NCBI GenBank assembly: GCA_037447655.1
Contig: JBBHKE010000826.1
Span: forward strand, 1 to 64,000
DNA: 64,000 nt
From: Zygnema cylindricum
Lineage: Eukaryota; Streptophyta; Zygnematophyceae; Zygnematales; Zygnemataceae
Direction of reading: 5' to 3'
The translations under genes and the position numbers were made by a program. Of the stretch, positions 10,275 to 22,207 are shown piece after piece; position 1 is the first letter of the stretch, and the number at the start of each line of letters is the position of its first letter. Under the pieces are notes generated by a model. That model made no database searches. It saw only the letters and a program-made list of their open reading frames with translations, and had not been told where the DNA came from.

Positions 10275-13200
10275 TCAGTCACTGTGTCCACATTCTTCTC
10301 TACAAAACTTTAACTTAGGTGCCGGTAATGGCTTAGTCATCATATCTGCTACCATCTTTTAATCCGGAAGATAACAGAGTTTTAAAATTCTATTCATCAC
10401 CTTCTCTCTTACAAAATGCAGCTTGATGTCAATGTGTTTGCTTTTGAAGTGATGACTCGGGTTGGATGCAACCGCAATAGCTGCCTGGTTGTCACACCAC
10501 ACTGTTTGAGGTCCGGATTGCATAAAATGAAGTTCTTGAAGGAGAGACTTTACCCATAGTAACTCCTTAACAGTCGAGCTTGCGACCATATATTCAGCCA
10601 CCATTGTAGATTGAGCTATTACCTTTTGAAGCTTACTGCTCCAACAACATGTTCCACTTCCAATCTTCAAAATCAATCCGGTTGTGGAACGGCGACTTGG
10701 CATGTCTCCTTAGCTAGCATCGCTCCATGTTGAATTTTGACTTCATCTCCACCGAGAGTAAATCGAATATTTCGTGTCCTTGCAAGGTATCGAAGAACCC
10801 TCTTTGCTGCCTCCTAATCTGATTTCCTCGGATTCTGTAAACTCTGACTGAACACACCAACTGCTACCGCAATATCCGGCCTCGTGTAGTTCAAGAAGTA
10901 GATGAGGCTCCCAACAATCTGTCGGTAAGGAATGGTGGCCATAAAATCTGCCTCCCCTGAATCCAAGATGTCATCAAAAATGACTCCCTCATTGGTCTCT
11001 ATGCCTTCCACTCTTTGCTTAAATTCCATGGGAGTGGCACTTCCCTTTGCGTTTGCCATTCCAAACTTTTCAAGCACATTGCCTGTTGCTTCCCGCTGCT
11101 TTAGATGGATTGTTCTCCGATCTCTATCCCTTTCTACTTGAATTCCAAGAATGTACTTTGCCTCACCTAAATCCTTCATCTCAAATCTTGAATTCAAGGC
11201 CGCCTTGATTTTTTTAATCTCATTCAATGACTTGCTTAACAGCAACAAATCATCTACATATATAGCAATGTAAATGATCACACCTTCCCCTTTCATAACA
11301 TAAACTGAGTGATCTGAGCTTATCCTAACAAATCCAAGACCAGTTAGAAACTCATCTAGTTTCAGATTCCACTGACGTGGAGCCTGCTTTAGACCGTACA
11401 AGGATTTCAACAATTTACAGACCAGATTTTCTTTTCCGGTCTCTTCATACATTTCAGGCTGCTTCATATAAATTACTTCCTCTAGATCTCTATGCAAGAA
11501 AGCTGTCTTAACATCCATTTGATGTAATTCCATATCTTCAATGGCCGCTAACGACAACAAAATTCTAACAGTTGGAAATCTGACAACCGGAGAGAAAGTC
11601 TCTTCATAGTCGATTCCCTCCTTCTGACTATAACCTTTAGCAACAAGTCTAGCTTTATATCTTTCAATAGAGTTATCCGGATTCAACTTGACTTTAAAGA
11701 CCCACTTACAACCGATGGCCTTTCGATCTGGCGGAAGCTCCACAAGCTCCCAGGTTTGAGCCTCCATTATCGATCGCATTTCATCGTTGACTGCGGAGAT
11801 CCATTGATCCTTTTCCGGAGTTGAAAAAGCATCCTGTATTGTGACTGGTTCCATCGTGCAAGTAGACAATAGAGCAGCTTCGCAGCTTTGCAGCTTCGCA
11901 GCTTTGCAGCTTCGCAGCCTCGCAGCTTCGCAGCTTCGCAACATCGCAGCTTCGCAACGTCGCAGCAGCATCGCAGCATCGCAACATCGTAATTTCGCAA
12001 TTTTCACTTGGTTTCAGCGTGCTGACAGAAAATAGAGCAGCTTCGCAGCCTGTTACTTTGCCTTCTTCCCCCCGAAAAATCTGAGGCCGGAATTGTTGGA
12101 TCCGTAGGTTGCCGCCGAGGAGGAGGAGGTGGAGGAGGAGGAGGAGTATCCTTCACAAGTGGACCAGTAGAGGTGCCCAAAGAGTGACCAGGGGAGGTGA
12201 GAGGAGTATTCTCAAAAATAATATATTCTTTGATATTGGAATCTTTTTCAAAATGTGTCATACCAAAAACATCTACCGATCGACTTTCTTCCTTAACCTC
12301 AATATTTCTAGCAGTCTGAAGCTTATTCCTATCTGTATTAAATACCCTATAGCCCACTGATTTATCATCATATCCCATAAAAATTATGGGAATCGATTTC
12401 GGACTAAGTTTGGAAATAGGGAGATTATCCAAAATAAAACATTTACTCCCAAAAACCCGAAAGTGACTAACATTCGGTTTTCTTCCTGTCCATACTTCAT
12501 ATGGTGTTTTCCCTTTACTGCTCTAGTCTCTATTCTATTCGTAATATATGACGCACAAGAGAAAGCCTCACCCCAAAATTTGAAATCTATTCCCTTATCT
12601 AGCATCATAGATTTTGCACTTTCCGTTAGAGTTCGGTTGAGTCTTTCGGATACTCCATTCTGTTCCGGAGTATAAGGAACTGTAAATTGTCGAGAAATAC
12701 CATTGTCTTTTAAATATTCAGAGAATGCCTGAGAAACATACTCTCCTCCGTTGTCGGATCGAAGCGAAAGAACCGGTTTCCCATGAAGCTTTTCGGCCCA
12801 TACCCGAAAATATTTGAAGTGAGTGAGCACTTCACTCTTTTCTTTCATAAAGTAAACCCTGCTGTAACTTGAGAAATCATCTGTAAAAGTGACAAAAAAC
12901 TGGCTGCCACTGAGGGAAGGAACTTTTGACGGTCCCCATACATCGGAATGAATAACTTGCAGCAAGTCTGTGGCCCGGTTATCTGCTATTTGAGGGAGGG
13001 GCACCTTATGAAGCTTTCCCAAGGCACATCCATCGCATACATGAGAATCTGTTTGTCCTAATTTAACACCATCTATCATATTTTGTTTCACCATTTTATC
13101 AAGTCTTTCATGATGAACATGACCGAGCCTTTTATGCCACAAAACATTTTCCGGAAGGACACTGGAGTATGCAAATTCAATTTCATTAGCCAAGTCCATC

Positions 13201-13800
13201 CGGTACAACAAGTTTGGGCCTCTAGTTCCTACCAAAGCTACCCTCCCATCTTTGCTTACTACCTTTTTTCCATTTTTTTGTAAGATTTCAAAACCTTTCA
13301 TTTCTGCCACCGAAGTGGAAAACAAGTTCTTTGTAAACTTTGGGATATAGAGAACATCATGCAAGGTTCTCTTTACAACCTGACCATTGATGTCACATGC
13401 TAACTCCACGGTTCCCTTTGCCGTAGCCTCCACACCGCTGTCATCCACGTAGTAAATCCGACGAGTGGGAATTGGAGTAAGCGTCTTGAAGTAAGCTCGG
13501 TTGCCGCACATGTGTGAGGAGCATTTGAGTCCATAATCCATCCGTTCTCTCGAGGTCCCTCCATGAGATCTTTTGCAAGAGCAAAGAACTCATCATCATC
13601 CGATTGCGGAAATCTGACAACATCTTCCTCTCTTTCCGACCGTTCAATTTGTGAGGTCTCATCAAATGCAAGGAACGCCGCATTTTTAACCGGTAGTTTT
13701 GATGCCGCCACTCTTGATGGTGATTCCACTAACCGCACTCTCCATCCCGCACGATAAATTCCTGTTTCACACGCTTTTATAAATGCCGGACATAGCCGGA
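10275..13800 (-). pseudogene. Element C: Ty1/copia pol, broken
   Basis: Same domain order as B. The best preserved part is 10814-12007: RT with AFLHRDLEEVIYMKQPEMYEE, YGLKQAPRQWNLKLDEFL and YVDD at 11249-11260. Breaks seen by comparison with B are: a 1-bp deletion at the protease site (after MDS, near 13525), so the DSG motif is lost; a 1-bp deletion near 12515 at the end of integrase (VKGK); a 1-bp deletion (cagac to caac) and a Tyr-to-stop change near 10710-10730; and a GAG-to-TAA change at about 10359 in RNase H (LPD-stop). The integrase core itself (SDNGGEY, GVSERLNR, LWHKRLGH) is intact. Confidence 0.9.
11871..12060 (-). repeat. 9-bp-type minisatellite in C pol linker
   Basis: About a dozen copies of gcagcttcg-type units (variants cagctttg, cagcatcg, caacatcg), coding in frame for KLRSCEAA-like runs and kept open through to the RT. 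The array is longer and more regular than in B. The neighbouring GGA tract (about 12116-12144) codes for 8 Pro instead of B's 11. Confidence 0.8.
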
Positions 13801-14552
13801 AAACATGACCTTGACCAAAGCAATAGACACACCTATCATATTGCCTATAATTTTGATTGGGGGAAAAGTTTCTATTTCCAGAAAAAACCAGCCGGCTTAT
13901 ATGTCTGTGCATTGTAAGCTACCACTGATTGACCACCATTTAATGCTATCTGAGTTGCCTCTTCGTCTAAGATATAAGCGTGAGCTACAGCCATATTCCA
14001 TTTACTCTTTTCTAACCTTCTTAGCTGATCCGCTGCTCCTCTATATTCAGTAGGAAGCCCTCTCATTAGAATCATGGCTTGATGATAAGGAGGAAAACTC
14101 TCCTCGGAACATGCATTTTCTGACAATAGAAGCTTCAAGCCATTACAATATGAGTTCATGTCACCCCCAGTATACTTATAGTCCCAAATTTTTCCAGCAG
14201 TTACAACCTCATTCTGCTCACTAGCTATGACATAAGATTCACTCAAAGCCTTCCATATTTCAGATGCCGAAGAGATATTGATATATGTCATGTTAAGATG
14301 CTCTGACTAAAGTAACTTCAGAACATGCAATGCATCTTCATTTTTTTTTCCAAAATCCGGATCCGTATCCGGAAAGATACCAGAAATCACATCATATAAT
14401 TTCACTTGTTTCAAGTAAGACTTAGTCAAATCCGCCCAATAAAGATACTTCTGCCCATTAAACACCGGGATCCGTGAGGGAGGGCCCGTGACCTGTTGAT
14501 TTGAGGCAGCTGGTGCCACTAAAGAAGATGAAGAAACACCAACAGTTGCCAT
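13801..14552 (-). pseudogene. Element C: copia gag with intact zinc knuckle, broken
   Basis: ATG at 14552. It reads the same Gag segments as B. A Leu-to-TAG change near 14308 stops it early (LLL-SKD in B). A frameshift near 13885-13890 in an A-run precedes the nucleocapsid. The knuckle CVYCFGQGHVFRLC has all four CX2CX4HX4C ligands. B keeps some residues that C lost and the reverse, so the two copies decayed independently. Confidence 0.85.
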
Positions 14553-14712
14553 AACAATCAATTATGCAAAGAGGATACTCTCACAAAATCCCACAAAAGA
14601 CCAACTTCACAATGAAGCCCCAAGCAAACTAGACACACACTAGGTCTACAAATTTTCCACAAAGTAGAATATACACCAAAGAAAACACATGCAAAATTTC
14701 ACAAGGTTCTGC
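14553..14712 (-). mobile_element. Untranslated leader of element C
   Basis: Homologous to 9316-9478 and 4100-4260. It carries the same candidate tggcagaacc primer site next to the LTR. No canonical initiator-Met primer site is visible. Confidence 0.4.
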
Positions 14713-15486
14713 CAACATATCACAATGATCTTACAATTCAAAAACACCCAAAAACTGCTTCGCAGTTTTCTACACAACAATCCTACTTCCTAAAATAATC
14801 TAAGTCCTACATATACAAGTGAGCCTACAGCTGAACACGTCGTACCATAATTACCATGGTCGATTGGTACACTAATCTTTATTAAACAAAACCTCACCGT
14901 CAACCGTACATAAAATATTCACAACGATCTAGGATCAGACGACCGCTAAATAATATAGTGCGCGGTCAAAGTTCGTCTGCCGAAATGATGGCGCAGTCAA
15001 GAGTTCTCTTCGAAAAATGACGGCGGGCTCCGTCCGCCGTCCGCGTATTCTTTCATCACTGAAGATGAACCTCCATGTGTAACTTCGGTAATCAGTCTAA
15101 CTTGTACTTCTTCTTCTGGAACAACCAAACTTGACTTTCTCACGGACCGACACGTGTGCTTGAAATGCACCAAATTTGTGTACTCCCTTTGGAGTTACAT
15201 ACTCACTAAATCATGTCCCCGTCAATTCATATTAACAGAATTTGACTAATATTCGGAACAACTTTTGTACGTAGACTGCTATAGCTGCTATTACCCTGCT
15301 ATGACTGCTATAACTGTCAGCGCAGCTGTGATATTAGAGCAGCGCAGCTGCGATGTCAGATCAGTGCAGCATAGCAGTACAGCAAGAAGTGTAGTGCTCA
15401 AGGTTTCGTGCTGCGATGTTAAACTTAGCGCAGCATGGCAATATAGCAACGAGATATAGAGAGGACTCAAGGTTTCCAAAACAACA
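14713..15486 (-). mobile_element. LTR3, outer 5' LTR of the B/C array
   Basis: Ends on the plus strand with ccaaaacaaca at 15486 (minus-strand start tgttgttttgg), followed by non-element DNA beginning gttat, which is where a 5-bp target duplication would start. The partner duplication cannot be checked because the far end of the array is truncated at 4042. It carries the perfect hairpin aaaactgc-ttc-gcagtttt near 14754. The left limit is approximate. Confidence 0.8.
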
Positions 15487-18400
15487 GTTATTTCTATTCT
15501 ATTTGAGTGAATATATTGCACAACTCTTCGGTGTTGAGAAGTAAGTCCTAAACGTAAACTTTCAACTTGTTAGTTCATTGTAAACTATGATAATGGAAAA
15601 CCCCATCATCGAAAAACGACCTTGATGTATAATCACATGCAAACAATGAAGTCATGTTCAGTATGCCCTTAACGCCACCGTGGCAATAAAAAGAACATGC
15701 TCCCAACGACATTCGTAAAATTTGATTCATGGAAATTTAACAATCTATGGATTTTTTTCTCGCTTTTGTTAATGCAATTTCAAAAAATCAAAAACCAAAA
15801 GTCAAACATCGAACATCAAAACAACAAAACATACAAAATCTAAAATACAACGTTCGACATTCGACATCTACCATTCCACCATCCACAAATCCAGCCCCGT
15901 CCTCTACACCCCCACCATCCGCCATTCATTATTCAACATCCAAAATCCAAATTACAACATCCAAACAAAAAAAACAAACATCTAGCATTGTAAAATCTAA
16001 CATCAAGAACTATATCCCTACCATCCACCACCATCCATCGTCCAACACCAAAACAAGAAAATGTAGGCATCAAACTTCACACATGTAATAGAAATCTGAA
16101 TTCAATGTCCACAATCTACCCCCATCCCACACTCCACATTCCCACATCCGCCACCACATACTCCGAGCCTCCACAACCACCCACTGTCTATAATGCACCC
16201 AACATGCAATGTTCAAAAGCAAACATCTGACATCAAACACCAAACACAAAAATTTAAAAATATGTATCTTATATCAATGTTTAAGAGAGACTAATGGATA
16301 ATGTTAAAGATGAATATGCGATTCTTAGACATTGATCAACATTTTTCACTAGTATGATTGTTATTTAATGTTTGTTTCATAAAGCTAAACTTTAACTTAC
16401 ATTCAATATTGACTTACCAAAGACCACAACAGGGAATTACTCTTGAAAGTTCATTGCTGATCCACGTAACCACACGTGCGATCATATTTTTTTTTACTCG
16501 TTTGCTTGCATGGTTTGTTCGCCTGCAAATTACTATACTGTCTGCAAATTACTATACTGTCCACCTGACTAACAAATTTGCTGAGTTTGGTAAGTTTATT
16601 ACGCTAAATGTTATAAGCTTAAATTCATGAAATTAACAAATTTATGAAAGAACTTTCAAAAAGGTTAACAACAGAATTGGGATCCCAAATGCAATGTTTT
16701 CTGATTATTATAGGAATAATGGTGTTTTAGAAATTTGATTATTACAAATCGAGTTCTTGTCCAGATATTCAAAAGCTAGCATTTTCGTTGGTCGTTATTA
16801 TTTTGTGCTGCGAACTAGCGCCATAACACTTCTAGTTTACCTGCGCAAATGGATCTTGCACTAATAAGTCTCGTTTGGGCATGACAAAACGCTTCCTAGA
16901 TTGAGTGGCCAACCACAATGGCAGGCCACGAGCTTCGAAGAAATGCACCTACCTAGTATCACCTTGGAAATTGAGTGATGAGATATTAAACTGACATGAG
17001 ACTTTTATTAGCTTAATGTCACACAAAAGTGTATGATTGTTCAACGTTAGAATACATAGTTGGAGACTAAGACAAATGAGAGTGTCACCTGAATGCGAAT
17101 TTGGACATCCCTGCTTAGCGATTTTTGTTTTGTACAAAATTCCTTTTCGGATTCTTGTTTTTATCGAACAAGCTTGGGATGCGAGAATTTCTTTTTTCAT
17201 TTGATAATTTTGGTCCATCATCCGAGGGATCCTCACACATATAGACTTAAAGCAAGTTATCACAATTTAGAAATAGGAAAAAGGAGAGGTAAGGAGAGGT
17301 AGATCATATCCCCATTGGATGGACGAGATAGTGACTTCAACTTTTTAGCAAATGACTAGTCAAAGGGTCTCATAGGAAAAACTAGAGTGAGGCCCCAAAG
17401 AGATTACAACACAACTCAAACACTTGTAATCCTATATCTCAATTGAATCTAAAGTTGAGTTGTTCACTACTCTCTATTCTAACTATAACCTCAGTATACC
17501 GATGTGTTGTCAATTGAAGCCTCCAGTTTATGTGTGATATACCTTGTTGCTTTTGAAGACTTGTTTTGAAAGCCTCAATGGATTTCTTGTTCTACATGTC
17601 CATTTATCTCTCTCGTGATCACATCCATAATGACATGGCCAATGGAGTGGTTAAATGTGGTCCAATGTGGAGGTGGCATGTGTGTGTCTGTTCACTTTAA
17701 GTGGGTCCAATTGAATTGCTCGATCACATTCGGTATCCTTCCATTTCCCATCGCAAATTGTCTGGTGTGACCCTTTATGACGAACTAGTATGGCATTTCC
17801 GATTTCAACATCGCCCTCAACATATATGAGTCATGTGTCACCTCCGCCGATATGTCGTGGTGGTAGATAAGGTATCGTAAAGCGCCTCGAATTGTACATC
17901 TCGGCTGAAATTGGTATCACACAAAATCTTACGTTTTAACATCTTGTTGTAGCTTTGACTTGGTGATTGTCATAATATATGTAATTGTGATGGAATGTCG
18001 ATGTGTTTTACAAAGTTCATGCCTCAATTGTTTTTTTCATTGGATACTAGATTTTGAGGCATATAAGACTAAGGAACACCGACCAACAGTCTCACTATCT
18101 TGCCTTTGCTAAAAGGAACGCCTTGCAACCACAAAGACAATGTACATTCTTTTGAAACTTGAAGAAATAGGAGTCTAGCTTAGGAGTGGTAACTCTTCCA
18201 AATACCTCCGCCATCGATGGCATAATACATTTGAGTTCTTCGATTTATGTGTAGATTCGAGCAGCCTGATTCACTTCTCGTTTCCACGCTCACACTGCAA
18301 TTACCAGGTCACGTGGACCAATTTAAGGAGTTCCGTGTAGGGTAAGGTCGAGGAGTGTACATGCCTTTGAGAGTAGGAAAGTGGGAAAACACTAAGAAAA

Positions 18401-20124
18401 TTGAGAAATTTACATTGGTAGTCGTTATTAGTGTGAAAAAAATTTATAAACTCTAATATGCTGTTAGAACGCTCATTTGCATTTTTGTGTCGTTAAAAAA
18501 AATAGCGTTAGTATTAGTTTGACACTTAACGCCAATTTGTGTGCCGACTCCGTGGCGTCTGGGCATCAATACTATTTCAAGTACAAGTGTACTACCTTGA
18601 CAACATTTGTTGAGATACCTACTTTTGGGGATTGGAAATAGTATGAAACATGTAAATAAGAGTAAATTTTATTATCCCTTCTCTCTTTTCTCCCTTGTCT
18701 CTTTTCTCTTCCTCCTCTCTCTTCTCTCTTTCACCTTCCTTCCCCTCTTATCCTTTGTCCTCTCCCTCTCAGTCCTCTCACACTCCTTTCTCCCCCCTCC
18801 CACTCTTGTCCCCCTCCCTCTCCAAACTTTCCATCCTCCTTTTCCTTTCCATCTTATCCCTCTTGCTTCTCTCCCTCCTTTCTTCTCCATCTTTTCCCTC
18901 TTCTCCATCCTCTCCCTTTTCCCCGTCTTCTCCCTCCTCTCCCTTCTCCGTACTTCAAGTTGACTGTTATCAGAAAGTAACTAGTGACTGGTAGATCTTT
19001 CTCGATGGACCTACCGATTATCAAGTCGAGGAAAATAGGGTATAAAGGGGTGGAAATGTGGATTAAAATGTGGTGAGTTTTCGCACCAATTTGGGAGTTC
19101 GTCACGATTGTTCCAAATTGGCTTACGTAATAGAAGGCCAAGCGGTAAAAAAAAAATGCTTATTGTATTCGGGGTCGTTGCTTTTTGATCCAGTGCTGAG
19201 AGTTATGCTTAAGAAATGTCGAACACACGATAAAAAAACATTAGAAAAACAGAAGTAAAACTTTTCATAAACACTTGACTAAAGTGAAACAAAATTTGTA
19301 GTAAATATATGATTGACCTTGTGACGTAAAAGGCATACCATGAATCCTCCAATTTATTTGTCTTCTACGATACTTATAAGTTTGCTTGTGCTATCAAGAA
19401 GTCATTCATGATTTTTTTTCGCATGTATTTCCTTCATATTCAATGTTGTCATCCAATTTTTGTCTCAAGGTGGATAACAACAGAATATAGAGTGTTGTAT
19501 TCTTGCTGTTGCTCCATTTCCACATCCCGCATCGTAACAAAATTTGCTTACATATTGAAAGGACGAAGGTAAACATTTCTCCATCGTCATTTGGGATGTT
19601 TTTGTTTGATCACGATCACTACTCGAAGGCACACATATAAGCACATCAAAATATAATGTAGAGACTAGCTAAATAAAATCAAAAAGGGTCAAGCCCACGC
19701 CATTCAACAAATATCCTTTAATTCAATCGTAATGCAATTAAACTTATAGAAACCAGGGAAAAAAATACTTGGAGGTGTCTTTGAAAAACATCATTAAACG
19801 GATTATGTCGGAAAATACTATTGCAACTATCGTCACACAAAAAAAAAACCAATACAAACAAAAAAGCAAAACTTTGCAGAGAAAACAAAAGAAAATTGCC
19901 AAACAAAGTTACTTGACTAACCTGAAACGTTATAAGCAATCAAAATAACGACAACTTTTTGAATTCAAAACCATACCTACAACGGGCAAATGAATCCCCC
20001 AAATCATTTGTCTCCTCAAATCCTTATAATTTAAGTATGGTTAAGTTATCTTCGTCTCCATTTGTTGTGTTGTCCAGCCGGTATTGGTTCCAACAAAAAC
20101 AACTTTTCTTTCGTGTTCAAATTC
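15487..20124. other. No recognisable gene; low-complexity pieces
   Basis: Both strands were read. 15780-16250 is A/C-rich with a loose acatccaaaa-like period. 16523-16541 and 16542-16560 are an exact 19-bp tandem duplication. 18414-18560 contains gtcgttattagtgtgaaa and related pieces resembling the terminal repeat of the element at 29544, probably a remnant. 18675-18958 is a CT tract. Short open frames here have no recognisable domain. Confidence 0.5.
18675..18958. repeat. CT-rich (polypyrimidine) tract
   Basis: Nearly pure C/T on the plus strand in ctcccttttctc-like units. The Ser/Leu/Phe/Pro frames and the Arg/Glu/Lys/Gly frames on the other strand are composition artefacts. Confidence 0.85.
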
Positions 20125-20504
20125 TTACTTCCTCAACAAAGAACGCGCACGAGGAGGTCGAGATTTTGAAGGAGGTAAGGAAGGAGGGGATCGATGGGGA
20201 GGAGGGGATCGACGAGGAGGTGGAGATTTTAAAGGAGGTAAGGGGGGAGGGGATCGACGAGGAGGTGGAGATTTTGAAGGAGGTAAGGGGGGAGGGGATT
20301 GACGAGGAGGTGGAGATTTTGAGGGAGGTAAGGGAGGAGGGGATCGACGCGGAGGTGGAGATTTTGAAGGATGTGAGGTTGGAGGGGGGGGACGATGTGG
20401 GGATTTTGAAGGAGGCGAGGGAGAAGGAATGGGACAAGGAGGTGGGGATTTTGAAGGAGGAGAAGGGAAATGAGAGGAATGAGGAGGCGGTTGTGGCTTC
20501 ACCA
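20125..20504 (-). CDS. Extensin-like Ser-Pro-rich exon of the short LRR-EGF paralogue (last visible exon)
   Basis: The minus-strand acceptor ggttttgtag ends at 20505. The open frame then reads VKPQPPPHSS and runs of SKSPPPRRSPPPLPP-type repeats, 126 codons including a stop at 20125. Ser-Pro3 blocks alternating with Lys/Arg are typical of extensins, hydroxyproline-rich structural wall proteins. The exon begins with two bases of a codon, which fits the one-base overhang left by the EGF exon at 21924. The end is ambiguous: the stop codon lies inside aagtaagaatt, which could also be a splice donor (gtaaga). The three minus-strand frames and the plus strand are all open through the 45-bp repeats, so coding strand rests on the splice phase and composition, not on open-frame length. 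Confidence 0.6.
20150..20440 (-). repeat. 45-bp tandem repeat within the extensin-like exon
   Basis: About six units of 45 bp, the inner ones nearly identical and the outer ones diverged, with an 18-bp partial unit near 20195. On the minus strand each codes for 15 residues of the form SKSPPPRRSPPPLPP. On the plus strand each would code for an EEVEILKEVRGEGID-like unit. Confidence 0.85.
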
Positions 20505-21923
20505 CTACAAAACCATTTAGAGAAGAATATTTGATGTCAGTCATATCAAGCAACCGTTTTTTTTCTCGTTCTACAAAAGCTTCTTAATATTTTTGACTAA
20601 ATCAGGTTAAAAATGCGATTGGTTGTCTTCCTACAAAATTTGGAAAAGGCAATTTTTGCATGTTTATTAAATATAGCATAATATTTTGGACAAACGAACA
20701 CCGAAAAGTCCAAAGAAATTACAAGACCATAATGTAATAAAAAGTATACAAAGACTAACAAAAACCATAAAATCGGATACAAATTGATTCGAGGAACATT
20801 TTTTCAATAAAGGGTACAAAATTGCAATATTTGTCGCAACTATCAGGCAATTGACTACGAAATTTGGAGAAAGAACTGACAATCACCAAAAATCCCAAAT
20901 ATTCGGCACACAATGAAATTTTTTGAACTGTTTCCTATTCTCTTGATTTTTTCCCAGATGTTTTCAATGCAATAGCAACGATAACTTCAAACTTCCAATA
21001 CCATGTTGGTTGTTGAATGTTTTCCGGCCCTAATACTCGCAACAACGGTGATCAACATCCATTTGGCAACAATATTGCAAATATCGATTCGCAAAAACAT
21101 ATTCGGCAATACAAATTGATTTTAATAAGTGTAAGTCTTTCCCTTCAATGAATTATCCAAAAGTTGGATTTTAGAACCAGAATTGACATGCCAAGTTCTA
21201 TCAAACACAAACCTCAAAAGTGTTTCGTCTATGAAATTAGCAAATGAAAGTTTACTTTGCAAGAAAGCTTTCCCGACTGTAAGCGGAGAATATTTGACAT
21301 TCCATCCAGCTGTTTTAATGTTTTTACAAATTTAATGGCGGCTAAAGCGTTTTGGCAAATTATTTCTTTTTCAAGCTATTATGAATTATTTTGACAATAC
21401 CAAAATTCAGACACTAGGACTTTCTATTAGAAGATAAAACTTTTTCTTTTTTGAAAATGAACCCTGAAATGTTTTTTAAAACGTTATTTGTTTTCTGTCC
21501 ACAAAGAAGCGGAAGTAAAAAAGTCTATAGGAGGTTTTGTGCACCAGCGAAAATTCCCACATATTTGCATTTGCTTTACACAATAAAAAAAGGTTCCAAA
21601 CTTTGCACGCATGCTAAAAAAATTGAGGTGAATGTGTTATAAACATAAAAGGCATATTAATTATCCTCAAGTGAGTATGCATCGCAGTTTAGACAAATAA
21701 AAGTGTCTCATTCATCAAAAATTAACTCCTGAATCACAAGAACATGTTGCGCTTTTTAATTCTTGAATACTTCATTGACTAAAAATTAGTGTCATGCTTC
21801 AAAAAAGTAACGTGAATATTCACTCGTAAAAAATGAGCATGAGAATAATAGAAAAAACCAACAATCTGTTGTTATTTCCTTATAGAACACATTTCTCGTG
21901 TATCTTGCCAAAAGAAGACTTAC

Positions 21924-22207
21924 ATTGGCAAAGGAACTTGTCCGCTTGATTGTTGTAACCGTTATTGCATGCACATGTACGTGAAATTCCGTTTGTGCCA
22001 TTGGAGCAAATACCCCTTCCCCCACAAGGCCCTCCTACTTGGGTCGCATTGCAAAACGCTTTACAAACGCTTTTGCTCCGCTGATTTTTAGATAAGCACC
22101 CGGATGGAAGGTTGGACCCAAACAAGCAATTGGCACCCAACTCTCCACAGTTTGGGTGTCCCCTAGCTCTTTTGATCGGCCCGGTGAAGTAGTTGTTTGA
22201 AATATCA
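21924..22207 (-). CDS. LRR C-terminal cap plus EGF-like exon (short paralogue)
   Basis: The acceptor atttaaag ends at 22208. The exon starts with one base, then DISNNYFTGPIKRARG, which lines up residue for residue with the start of the LRR exons (D-L-S-x-N-x-L-S-G). A cysteine-rich cap follows (NCLFGSNLPSGC, QRSKSVCKAFC), then an EGF-like segment: GGPCGGRGIC with sequon NGT, CACNNGY, and CQ at the end. The donor is a perfect AAT|GTAAGT at 21923. The exon is 284 nt, phase 2 in and phase 1 out, as in the homologous exon at 37914. Extracellular location is inferred from cysteine pattern and sequons. The role is probably binding or wall anchoring; no partner is known. Confidence 0.78.

Noticed and set aside
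19959-20534. Plus-strand 191-codon frame with EEVEILKEVRGEGID repeats
   Set aside because: Same 45-bp repeat as the extensin-like exon. The minus strand has the phase-matched acceptor, while the plus strand has no supporting signal.
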